From Paramuribaculum sp. (GTDB lineage Bacteria; Bacteroidota; Bacteroidia; Bacteroidales; Muribaculaceae), in NCBI GenBank assembly GCA_029058455.1, contig JAIDXU010000344.1:1-8819 (forward strand): DNA of 8,819 bases, read 5' to 3'. The notes under the pieces were generated by a model. That model was not told the origin of the DNA and ran no database searches. It worked only from the letters and a program-made list of their open reading frames with translations. Positions 1-7,066 of the stretch are shown piece after piece. Position 1 is the first letter of the stretch. The number at the start of each line of letters is the position of its first letter. Both the position numbers and the translations under genes were made by a program.

Positions 1-25
1 TATAAGTTTGCAGAAGGTTAGAATA

Positions 26-523
26 TCAGAGACCGAGTTTGGCTTTGACTGCGGGGGTTACGTCAACGGCGTCTTTGCCGGTATAAACGGGCATGGCGCT
101 TTCAAATATCATTGTGAAGCCGCCTTCGTCGCCTACGGTCTGGAGGGCCTGCTGGATTTTTTCACGCATGGGAGCGAGGAGTTTCTGCTGCTGCTGCTGG
201 AGATCCTGGGCGGCCTGCTGCTGGAACTGGTCGCTTTTCTGAATAAAGTCGTCGATTTCCTGAGCGCGACGCTGCTTCACAGAGTCGGGAGTATCGGCGG
301 GAAGATTCTGAAATTCGGTGACTTTTTTCTGATATTCGTTGCGGAGGTTGGCCAATTCGTCTTCAACGGTTTTCTGAGCCGAAAGCATAGTGGCTTCCAT
401 TTCCTTATATTCGGGAAGTGAGGTAAACACTGCTTCGGTGTTGATATATCCGAATTTTTGAGCGGAGGCAAGTGCAGGAATACAGATCAACACTGCAAGA
501 GCAAGAACAAGTTTCTTAATCAT
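26..523 (-). CDS. skp: Skp/OmpH-family periplasmic chaperone (second copy)
   Basis: This 165-residue protein is predicted to be a periplasmic holdase that binds unfolded outer-membrane proteins and passes them to BamA. Residues 1-21 form a signal peptide (basic MIKK start, hydrophobic core, cleavage site ALASA before Q22). The mature start KFGYINTEAVF is the typical OmpH strand. Residues about 40-128 should be the long helical coiled-coil arms. The end, with FTMIFES (136-142), VYTGKDAVDVT and a final KLGL, matches the conserved C-terminal strand and helix of the family. The arm tip is very glutamine-rich (Q101-103 and Q109-113, a run of CAG codons) and contains a proline stretch (NLPADTPDS, 73-81) that its neighbour lacks. 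It lies 67 bases after the first copy and has its own promoter element in that gap, so it may be made separately. The family call is firm; division of labour between the copies is inferred. Only 25 bases lie downstream and show no gene. Confidence 0.93.
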   Translation of the reverse strand: MIKKLVLALAVLICIPALASAQKFGYINTEAVFTSLPEYKEMEATMLSAQKTVEDELANLRNEYQKKVTEFQNLPADTPDSVKQRRAQEIDDFIQKSDQFQQQAAQDLQQQQQKLLAPMREKIQQALQTVGDEGGFTMIFESAMPVYTGKDAVDVTPAVKAKLGL

Positions 524-574
524 GATTATAGATGGTTGGAAAATTTATTTAAGTTAATAGTGTTAAATTGATAA

Positions 575-586
575 CGCAAAGTTAGC
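575..586 (-). promoter_or_regulatory. Predicted Bacteroidota promoter, -7 element, between the two skp/ompH genes
   Basis: On the minus strand the sequence reads GCTAACTTTGCG, which contains an exact TAnnTTTG (-7 consensus of the Bacteroidota primary sigma factor, box at 577-584). It lies in the 67-base gap, just after the stop of the upstream gene. Transcription would begin near 570, about 47 bases before the ATG at 523. The -33 element is weak: no TTTG is present at the usual distance, and the nearest candidate is TTAGG at 604-608. The same 12 bases recur at 6978-6989. Confidence 0.6.
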
Positions 587-590
587 CGAT

Positions 591-1106
591 TTATTTTGAA
601 TAGCCTAATTTGTCGAGCACATCATTGCTCACATCTATGCGGGGAGAGGCGAAAATTATGTCTGACGAAGAGGCGCGGTCGAAGATGCATTGATAGCCTT
701 TTTCTTCGGCCACCTTCTTGACGGCATTATAGACATCTTCCTGAATGGGCTGCATGAGGCTCTCGCGTTTTTTCTTAAGCTCGCCGTCAAGACCGAAGTA
801 ACGGTTGCGCAGTTCAACGGCTTCTTTTTCCTTGGCCACGATAGCTTCCTCGCGCTGTTTTTTGAGCTCGTCGGTGAGATAGATCATCTCGGCCTGATAA
901 TTCTTATAGAGAGTCTCGGCTTCAAGACTTTTGGCCTCAACCTCTTTCTGCCAGCGCTGTGACATCTGGTTGAGCTGTTCGTTGGCCATCTCATAGGCGG
1001 GAAGGTTGGAGAGCACATATTCCATATCGACCAGTGCGAATTTCTGGGCAGAGGCAACCGAGCCGAGGCCGATGATTGCGAAAAGAATAAGAATTAATTT
1101 CTTCAT
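591..1106 (-). CDS. skp: Skp/OmpH-family periplasmic chaperone (first copy)
   Basis: This 171-residue protein is predicted to be a soluble periplasmic chaperone for outer-membrane proteins, working directly with the BamA encoded just upstream. The signal peptide is residues 1-20 (MKKLILILFA core, cleavage at SVASA before Q21). The mature chain opens with KFALVDMEYVLSNLP, the usual OmpH first strand and turn. Residues about 38-130 are highly charged and helical with few prolines, as expected for the coiled-coil tentacles. The C-terminal part (KKVAEEKGYQCIFD, 130-143; IDVSNDVLDKLGY, 157-169) is the conserved closing strand and helix. Compared with the second copy it is rich in Lys/Glu rather than Gln, and it has a single mature cysteine (C140). 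It follows bamA after 117 bases. That gap has a poor promoter-like pair (TTG at 1198-1200, TAGATGTG at 1174-1181) and a small 6-bp hairpin (1162-1180), both too weak to annotate. Confidence 0.93.
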   Translation of the reverse strand: MKKLILILFAIIGLGSVASAQKFALVDMEYVLSNLPAYEMANEQLNQMSQRWQKEVEAKSLEAETLYKNYQAEMIYLTDELKKQREEAIVAKEKEAVELRNRYFGLDGELKKKRESLMQPIQEDVYNAVKKVAEEKGYQCIFDRASSSDIIFASPRIDVSNDVLDKLGYSK

Positions 1107-1223
1107 TGTTTTGGGTAAATAGTCGAGTTAGCGGTTAAGGTTGGGCGACGGGCCGCAAGGGAGATGTTAACGGCACATCTATACAATTAGACAATTTCAA
1201 CAGCCCGAAGGTTTATCATGCGG

Positions 1224-3890
1224 TTAAAATTCCTGACCGAGAATGAAGTGGAACTGAGATCCGCCTCTCTTGCCTCTGACCATATCGAAGCCATAGGCCC
1301 AGTCGATACCCATCATGCCGACCATCGGGAGATAGATTCTCACACCGGCACCGGCCGAGCGTTTGATGTCGAAGGGGTTGAATTTGGCAACCGAGGTCCA
1401 TGCGTTACCACCCTCGGCAAATACAAGGCCGTAGATAGTGGTTGTGGGCTGGAGCATGAAGGGGAAGTGCAGCTCCACGCCGAATCGGGTATAGGCATAA
1501 CCTTCGGCACCCCACGGAGTGAGTGAGCCGTTTTCATAACCGCGCAGGGCGATGGTTTCGGTGGCATAGCTGTAGGTGCCGCTCATGCCGTCACCACCCA
1601 CATAGAAGGTTTCGAAAGGTGATTTGAGCCAGCGGTTATAGCTGCCGAGCAGACCGAAGTCGGCGCGTGTCATAAGCACGAGAGTCCAGCGGCCGGTGGG
1701 ATCGGTGAGGGGAGTGTAGGTGCGTGAGTGGAAGCGGAGTTTCCAATATTCGATCCATTTATAGAGCTGGCGTTTGGCTGATTCATCACCCTGCTCGCTT
1801 TTCTTTGAGAGTTCTTCCCAGTTTTTGTGACGGGAGAAAAGCGAGGCGGGAGGTGTCATCTGGAGATTGAGGGTGAATGTCGAGCCGCTGCGGGTGTAGA
1901 GGGGGTTGTCGATAGAGCTGCGGCTGAGGGTGAGACCGAGCACAAAGGCGTTGGAGTTGCCGTTTGACATCTCAAACAGATATGCCCAGTTTTTAAGATA
2001 ATACCAGTTATAACCGAGGGTGGCCTGGAACTGGAAGTAGTCGTCGGGCCAATTGAGACGTTTGCCGAGACCCACGTTTACACCCACCATCTGGAGCACC
2101 TTGTTGGGGTCGTAGGAGTTCTGATAGGAGTTGCCGTAGTAGTCGTTATACATTGAGTTCCAGCCCATACCCGACCAATAGTTGTTGGTGTAGTTGTTGA
2201 GGGCGTTTTGCCATGCACGGCCGTAGTATGAGGAGTTAACGCCGGTTTGACGCGAATAGTAGGCCGAAACCGAAAGGGCGTTGGGGCGTTTGCCGCCGAA
2301 CCACGGGTCGACAAACGACACTGAATAGGCCTGATAGTAGCGGGCGTTGGTCTGACCCGAGATTTCAAATGTCTGACCCTCACCCTGAGGTATGAGTCCG
2401 CGGTAGGTGGAGGGATAGAACAGGTTTTTCATCGAGAAGTTGGTAAACTTCAGGCCGATCTTACCGATAATGCCGGTCTGACCCCAGCCGAGTGAAAATT
2501 CCACCTGGTCGTTGGCTTTCGATTCGAGATTGAACACGATATCCACTGTGCCGTCATCTTCGTTTGCTTCGGGATGAATATCCATGTTCTCAGGGTTGAA
2601 GTGACCTGTCTGGGCTATTTCACGCGCCGAGCGCATAATGTCGTCGCGGTTGTAGAGCGCGCCGGGGCGAACTCTCAGCTCACGTCTTATGACCTTTTCA
2701 TAAAGGCGGTCGTTGCCGTTGATAACCACTCTGTTGATAGAAGCCTGCGGGCCTTCGAGCACTCTCAGCTCAATGTCGATTGAATCGCCGTTGATGTTGG
2801 TTTCGACAGGAACGATCGATGAGAACAGATAGCCGTTGTTCTGGTAGAGATTAGTGACGGCATCTTCGTCTTTAACCACACGTTTGTCAAGAAGAGTCTG
2901 GTTGTAGACCGATCCGGGCTTGATGTCGAGAATGCGGTTGAGCTGCTCGGTGGGATAGATGGTGTTGCCTACCCAGTTGATGTTGTTGATGTAGTATTTC
3001 TTGCCTTCGTCAATGGTGATATATACGTCAACTTGCTTATCGTTATAGGGCACTACGCTGTCGCTCACGATAGCCGCGTCGCGATAGCCGATAGAGTTAT
3101 ATTTTTCAAGAATACGTTTGAGGTCATCCTCATAGTCTGATTCCACAAACTTCTTTTGACGGAAGAGGTTGAGAATGTCGGAATTTTCGTTGGTTTTCTT
3201 GATTACTCGTTTCAGCTTGCGGTCGGAGAGCACTTCGTTGCCGTCGATATAGATTTTGTGAACCTTCACCTTATCGTGTTTGTCAACGTCGATGTCAACG
3301 ATAATGCTGTTTTTTGCGGAGAGGTCTTCATGAATCACGATATTGACATCGGCGTTTTTGAAGCCTTTATCCTCGTAATATTTTTTTGCGATTACCTGAG
3401 TGCGGCGGCGTCCCTCTTCGGTCATGATGTTGCCTTTGAAAAGGCTGAGTCGCTCCTCGAGATCCTGACGCTCGTTCTTTTTCACTCCGTTATAGTTGAT
3501 GGCGGAGATGCGTGGCTGGGGCTGAAGATTGATCGACAACCAGGCTTTGTTGCCAACGATGGTGTCGACATTGATCTGCACGTTTGAAAACAGCTTCTGA
3601 TTCCAAAGACGTTTGGCTGCGTTGGTTATTGCTTCGCCGGGAATGGTGACACGCTCACCGAGTTTCAATCCGGTGAAGGAGATAATCACATGATCCTCAT
3701 AGTTGTCGGCTCCGTTGACTTTAACTCCGGCAATTTCATAGACCGAAGGAATACCGCCGAAGTTGATTTTAGGACTGACAATTGTGTCGGCGGGAGTCCG
3801 GGCTATGACGGCGGTTGTGGAGATACACACCATCAGCAAGAATGTCAGGAGAGCCTTAACGGGCTTGATATTTAATGATTGGCAACGCAT
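1224..3890 (-). CDS. bamA: Outer membrane protein assembly factor BamA (Omp85 family)
   Basis: BamA is the essential outer-membrane insertase that folds beta-barrel proteins into the outer membrane. This 888-residue protein has an N-terminal signal sequence (about 1-30, ending near AVIA/RTP). Five POTRA domains follow, at roughly 51-123, 126-205, 208-295, 299-378 and 382-457 (my boundaries, from recurring strand and YYEDKGF/YNSIGYR/YQNNGYL helix-turn patterns). The 16-strand barrel runs from about 463 to the end. The conserved loop-6 motif appears as LRGY (782-785) and the chain ends in Phe888, as expected of a beta-signal. At 888 residues it is longer than the roughly 800 of proteobacterial BamA. 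Part of the excess is a Tyr/Asn/Ser/Gly-rich stretch (551-598) and a charged stretch with KWIEYWK (686-720), both likely loops. It starts 35 bases after uppS with no promoter visible between, so it is probably co-transcribed. No Shine-Dalgarno sequence precedes the ATG. Confidence 0.97.
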   Translation of the reverse strand: MRCQSLNIKPVKALLTFLLMVCISTTAVIARTPADTIVSPKINFGGIPSVYEIAGVKVNGADNYEDHVIISFTGLKLGERVTIPGEAITNAAKRLWNQKLFSNVQINVDTIVGNKAWLSINLQPQPRISAINYNGVKKNERQDLEERLSLFKGNIMTEEGRRRTQVIAKKYYEDKGFKNADVNIVIHEDLSAKNSIIVDIDVDKHDKVKVHKIYIDGNEVLSDRKLKRVIKKTNENSDILNLFRQKKFVESDYEDDLKRILEKYNSIGYRDAAIVSDSVVPYNDKQVDVYITIDEGKKYYINNINWVGNTIYPTEQLNRILDIKPGSVYNQTLLDKRVVKDEDAVTNLYQNNGYLFSSIVPVETNINGDSIDIELRVLEGPQASINRVVINGNDRLYEKVIRRELRVRPGALYNRDDIMRSAREIAQTGHFNPENMDIHPEANEDDGTVDIVFNLESKANDQVEFSLGWGQTGIIGKIGLKFTNFSMKNLFYPSTYRGLIPQGEGQTFEISGQTNARYYQAYSVSFVDPWFGGKRPNALSVSAYYSRQTGVNSSYYGRAWQNALNNYTNNYWSGMGWNSMYNDYYGNSYQNSYDPNKVLQMVGVNVGLGKRLNWPDDYFQFQATLGYNWYYLKNWAYLFEMSNGNSNAFVLGLTLSRSSIDNPLYTRSGSTFTLNLQMTPPASLFSRHKNWEELSKKSEQGDESAKRQLYKWIEYWKLRFHSRTYTPLTDPTGRWTLVLMTRADFGLLGSYNRWLKSPFETFYVGGDGMSGTYSYATETIALRGYENGSLTPWGAEGYAYTRFGVELHFPFMLQPTTTIYGLVFAEGGNAWTSVAKFNPFDIKRSAGAGVRIYLPMVGMMGIDWAYGFDMVRGKRGGSQFHFILGQEF

Positions 3891-3925
3891 AAGCGAATTT
3901 TAGCGAAAGGAATGTGGAAGGTTGG

Positions 3926-4681
3926 TTATTGATTGTCGGAGAGGGAATTGATCTGCTGGGATGTTAGCCCGAAACGGCGTTCGCGACCTGAAAAATCCTC
4001 AAGCAACTGCAGGAAGCGGCTCTTGGAGAAGTCAGGCCAGTAGTCGTCGACCACCGCAATCTCGGAATATGCGGCCTGCCAGAGCAGGAAGTTGCTCAGA
4101 CGCATATTTCCGCCGGTGCGGATAATAAGGTCTGGATCGGGCATTGAGGCTGTGGAGAGATATGAGGCGAAGAGAGAATCGTTGATTTGGTCGGGGGAGA
4201 GTTTGCCGGCGGCTACATCGCGGGCTATTTTGCGGGCCGCATTGGTGATTTCCCAACGCGCCGAGTAGCTGAGAGCGAGCACGAGATTCAACCCGGTTGA
4301 GCCGGAGGTTTCCTCGATGCACTTATTGAGACGGTCAACCACCTCACGAGGCATTCTGTCGATTTCGCCTATCATGGAGAGCTTCACATTGTTGCGAATC
4401 AGATCGGGAGTCTCGCGCTCTATGGCTATGGCGATGAGGTTCATGAGGGCATCAACCTCGGCCTGTGGTCTGTTCCAGTTTTCGGTCGAGAATGTATATA
4501 AGGTGAGATATTCCACTCCGGCCTCAGAGGCTGCCTCGGTGATTTTTCTCACGGTATTCACTCCGGCCACATGACCCTCCGATCGGTCAAGGCCGCGGCT
4601 GCGCGCCCAACGGCCGTTGCCATCCATTATTATGGCGACATGGCGTGGAGGTGCGGGTTTTATGGCGGAAGTCTGAGTCAT
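3926..4681 (-). CDS. uppS: Isoprenyl transferase (undecaprenyl diphosphate synthase)
   Basis: This cytoplasmic cis-prenyltransferase adds isopentenyl diphosphate units to farnesyl diphosphate to make C55 undecaprenyl diphosphate, the carrier for peptidoglycan and surface polysaccharides. The length (251) is normal. The signature HVAIIMDGNGRWA (14-26) holds the catalytic/Mg-binding Asp20, and Arg33 and His37 follow. FSTENW (64-69) is the conserved substrate-channel motif. The IPP-binding region has Arg188, Arg194 and Ser196, and Glu207 corresponds to the second Mg ligand. Against E. coli UppS the numbering offset is a constant six residues (Asp26, Arg194, Arg200, Glu213), so there are no gaps in the core. 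One oddity is Asn192, where E. coli has Glu198 (RTGGE becomes RTGGN). SYSARW (138-143) replaces the common NYGGRW, which I believe is usual in this phylum. It follows the DUF6089 gene by 29 bases and precedes bamA by 35, so it is probably in one operon. Confidence 0.96.
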   Translation of the reverse strand: MTQTSAIKPAPPRHVAIIMDGNGRWARSRGLDRSEGHVAGVNTVRKITEAASEAGVEYLTLYTFSTENWNRPQAEVDALMNLIAIAIERETPDLIRNNVKLSMIGEIDRMPREVVDRLNKCIEETSGSTGLNLVLALSYSARWEITNAARKIARDVAAGKLSPDQINDSLFASYLSTASMPDPDLIIRTGGNMRLSNFLLWQAAYSEIAVVDDYWPDFSKSRFLQLLEDFSGRERRFGLTSQQINSLSDNQ

Positions 4682-4710
4682 GGTCTTAACGGATATTTAG
4701 TGGAGAGTGG

Positions 4711-5424
4711 TCAATCAATTCGGTTACACACCACACACCTTGGCCCGAACTCATAGGTAATGCCTATGGTTATGGCCGAGCTCCAGTCGGTGTTTTTGGC
4801 AAAAGAGCTTTTGATAGTGGTGAGGTCGGCGAGTTCCTCCGAGTCGAGATGGTCGCCGAATATTTTGCGCATCGTAAATTCAGCCATGAGGTTAACCCTT
4901 TTCGACGGCTTGTATTTCACTCCCGCGCTCATCGGTATTGAGAAAGCCGCAAAGGTTTTTCCGTCTGAACCGCTCAAGGTGAGTCCCAGGCCGAGAGCAA
5001 GATAGGGCGAAACGCGGCGCAAGCGTCGATAGGTCTCTCCCATGCCATAGGGGAGGAAGTTAAATTCACCTCTGAAGTCGAGCGACGTGGCCCATGATTT
5101 AAACTCATAGTTCTTACCCATCGGCAGAACGTTGGTCATGTCGGCTGTGTTGCCGCTGAGTGAAAGCATGGTGAGCTGGGCTCTTATGGCGGTGCGTTCA
5201 TTAAAGAGATAGCGACCCTGAAGTGCTGCCGCCAATCCGGGATGAGAATAGAGATTGCTCTGGTTGGCGTCACCGAGATAGCCGCTCATGCCTAACCATG
5301 CTCCTATGTCAAATTTATATGAGTCCTCAGGGTCTTTGCCGGCATAGGCGGGAGAGGCTGACGCCACGAGGAGGGCGACAACCGCTGTCATGCGCAATAT
5401 AACCTGAAGAAGTGTTTTTGACAT
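4711..5424 (-). CDS. PorG-like / DUF6089 outer-membrane beta-barrel protein
   Basis: This 237-residue predicted outer-membrane protein has a signal peptide (about 1-28, cleavage at AYA before G29). Alternating hydrophobic/polar strands follow: FDIGAWLGMSGYLGD (38-52), GLAAALQGRYLFN, AIRAQLTMLSLSG, YLALGLGLTLSG, IPMSAGVKYKPS, NLMAEFTMRKIFGD and AITIGITYEFG. This fits a small 8-stranded barrel. GDANQSN after the second glycine-rich strand is typical of the DUF6089 family. The setting, directly before uppS-bamA-ompH-ompH, matches (from memory) the Porphyromonas gingivalis locus where PG0189 is PorG, an outer-membrane component of the type IX secretion system. Orthology is inferred from order and fold, not computed. 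The chain does not end on the last strand; it continues as GPRCVVCNRID with a CxxC at 230/233, the only cysteines in the protein. It starts 24 bases after the lipoprotein gene, with no promoter seen between. The function in this organism is unknown. Confidence 0.8.
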   Translation of the reverse strand: MSKTLLQVILRMTAVVALLVASASPAYAGKDPEDSYKFDIGAWLGMSGYLGDANQSNLYSHPGLAAALQGRYLFNERTAIRAQLTMLSLSGNTADMTNVLPMGKNYEFKSWATSLDFRGEFNFLPYGMGETYRRLRRVSPYLALGLGLTLSGSDGKTFAAFSIPMSAGVKYKPSKRVNLMAEFTMRKIFGDHLDSEELADLTTIKSSFAKNTDWSSAITIGITYEFGPRCVVCNRID

Positions 5425-5448
5425 CGGGGTTGGGGAGGGGCTTAGCGT

Positions 5449-6951
5449 TTATTGGAGAGGTTGGAAGGTGAGACGGTTGATGACTCCGCGCCACACAATC
5501 ATGTTGAGTGAACCAACAGAAGTTTTGCCGCCGAAGAGATAGATATAGGGACATTCCCATGAGGTGATGAGGCGGTCGTCAGAACGGCTTGTCATTGACG
5601 GGAGACGAAGGGGGGCATATTCTTTCCACACCGATCCGGAGCGGGAGAAAAGCTCCTCATGGCCAACCACGGGCGTGATGCCGGTGTAGGGGGCTATGAA
5701 GCCGGGGAGCTGAAGAGGAGTAGCGGCTTTTGCCCAATGCACTCCGAGGTCGTAGGATACATAAACGGTGTTTTCGGCTTTGGCATTATCGTTGGTGCCG
5801 CAGAATGCGAGAAGCACACTATATTTCTTTATGATCCAGAACTGTTCGCTGCGGAATGCGAAATAAGGCACCAGAACCATCCCTTCTCTCGGCATTGAGG
5901 GTGTCAGGGATATAGCTGTCCATGTTGTGCCGTCAAAAGCCCATGACGAGCCTGTGAGCTTACCCTTGGCATCTCTGCCTCCCACAAAGGTAGTGGTGGG
6001 CTCGGCCGCCCAGTCGGATGTGAAAGTCAAGGTGGGCGAAGTGCCGCTCACGGGACATTCTTCCGGGAGCATGGGAGCTGTCTCGGCATCGACTATGTCG
6101 GGATAAACAATCTGACGCCATGTGCCGTCAGCGGCTTTGACATTGGCGAGAAGCTTTGTGCCGTAGGAGCCGTAGATGTGATTGGCTTTAACTCCGGTCG
6201 ATACCCAGCTGATTGCGTCGTCAGAGCGGTAGATTGTGGAGTTGGCAAGCAGATAGAGCGAGTTGCCGCAGGAGGTGAGGGTCGAAGCTATGGTGCCTTC
6301 GGGAAGGGTGACCTGAGTCATCGCCCAATTTTCATCGCCCGGATTATGAGCCACGGCCATGCAGCCGAGAGTGTTGTTGGCGGTGAGACAGTAGAAACCG
6401 TCATTGTGTTCCACACATCCGGCCGAAGTTGGAGCCTGGAGAAGGGTGGGGAGGTTGCGCGAACCGAATCTATCCCACATAAGGGAATCGGGTTCTGTTT
6501 TGTGAACAAGAATCTCAACCTTATAGGTGGCGGTTACGGTATTGTCATAGGAGCGGAGGAAAAGTGTCACCGGACCGTTGGCAAAGTTGATCGAGTCGTT
6601 TGGCTTCTTAAGATAGTCAATCGAATCGGGCTTGTTGAGAGTGTCGTTGAAATAGAATTTCGCCTCGCTTACGGTGGGGAGTGTAGCGTTTACCACAAAC
6701 CTTTTAAGCTTAGTGCCTTTGGGTAGCGAATCGGCGTTGAATATGCGGCGGTTGTCAAGGTCAACGGAGAAAAACACCGTGTCGATATTTCTCAACACAG
6801 AGTCGTTTTTCCTGAGTTTGAACGACAACACCGAAACATTGGTATATGTAAATTGTTCATAAATTTCATCGCTGTCATCTGAGTTACAGGAGCCGACAAA
6901 CATTGAAATTATGAGCAGTAATGCGATATTTAGCGTGAATAGCTTTTTCAT
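5449..6951 (-). CDS. Probable surface-exposed lipoprotein, DUF6242-like with Asp-box repeats
   Basis: This 500-residue lipoprotein has no known function. The N-terminus (MKKLF, hydrophobic core, VGSC at 19-22) is a lipoprotein signal peptide with Cys22 as the lipidated residue. Directly after it comes NSDDSDE (23-29). An acidic stretch at this position is the signal that sends Bacteroidota lipoproteins to the outside of the outer membrane. Residues about 35-150 look like a beta-rich domain (YTNVSVLSFKL and TATYKVEILVH strands). Residues about 160-500 contain repeated short strands with two Asp-box-like motifs, SDDAISW (243-249) and SYDLGVHW (399-406), plus FDGTTW (339-344) and YLFGGK (471-476). 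This suggests a beta-propeller. The end, WRGVINRLTF, agrees with my memory of DUF6242 proteins. It is the first gene after a 217-base gap with a promoter element, so it probably heads the envelope operon. Eight cysteines include Cys22. Binding or scaffold roles are possible; nothing catalytic is visible. Confidence 0.78.
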   Translation of the reverse strand: MKKLFTLNIALLLIISMFVGSCNSDDSDEIYEQFTYTNVSVLSFKLRKNDSVLRNIDTVFFSVDLDNRRIFNADSLPKGTKLKRFVVNATLPTVSEAKFYFNDTLNKPDSIDYLKKPNDSINFANGPVTLFLRSYDNTVTATYKVEILVHKTEPDSLMWDRFGSRNLPTLLQAPTSAGCVEHNDGFYCLTANNTLGCMAVAHNPGDENWAMTQVTLPEGTIASTLTSCGNSLYLLANSTIYRSDDAISWVSTGVKANHIYGSYGTKLLANVKAADGTWRQIVYPDIVDAETAPMLPEECPVSGTSPTLTFTSDWAAEPTTTFVGGRDAKGKLTGSSWAFDGTTWTAISLTPSMPREGMVLVPYFAFRSEQFWIIKKYSVLLAFCGTNDNAKAENTVYVSYDLGVHWAKAATPLQLPGFIAPYTGITPVVGHEELFSRSGSVWKEYAPLRLPSMTSRSDDRLITSWECPYIYLFGGKTSVGSLNMIVWRGVINRLTFQPLQ

Positions 6952-6977
6952 ATTGTGGGGTCAAGTGCATATTATCG

Positions 6978-6989
6978 CGCAAAGTTAGC
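6978..6989 (-). promoter_or_regulatory. Predicted Bacteroidota promoter, -7 element, for the envelope gene cluster
   Basis: The minus strand reads GCTAACTTTGCG, with an exact TAnnTTTG box at 6980-6987. The flank just upstream is A/T-rich (about 6990-7010). Transcription would start near 6974, giving a leader of only about 23 bases before the ATG at 6951. No good -33 TTTG/TTG is present 17-23 bases upstream, so this rests on the -7 box, the position and the identical copy at 575-586. It would drive the lipoprotein gene and, by read-through, the genes down to bamA and skp. Confidence 0.62.
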
Positions 6990-7066
6990 AACAAATTTTT
7001 TAATAATTGACCTCTAATAGTTAAAATTGGTGATAATGTGGCCTGAACTAACTGATTTTGCCCCGC

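Noticed and set aside
3..10. TAAGTTTG on the plus strand, an exact -7 box match
   Set aside because: It would drive transcription antisense to skp with no gene ahead. A single 8-base degenerate match at the window edge is expected by chance.
8..421. Long plus-strand open frame opposite the second skp copy
   Set aside because: It is a Leu/Phe-rich mirror of the Gln/Lys-rich coiled coil on the other strand, with no family resemblance. The minus-strand gene has a signal peptide and conserved ends.
1162..1200. 6-bp hairpin (AGATGT/ACATCT) and weak promoter-like pair between bamA and the first skp copy
   Set aside because: The stem is short, no T-run follows, and the -7 candidate TAGATGTG has a mismatch and 16-base spacing. 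Not enough for an annotation.
6178..6726. 182-codon plus-strand open frame inside the lipoprotein gene
   Set aside because: It lies wholly antisense to a well-supported lipoprotein. No recognisable domain or promoter of its own was seen.
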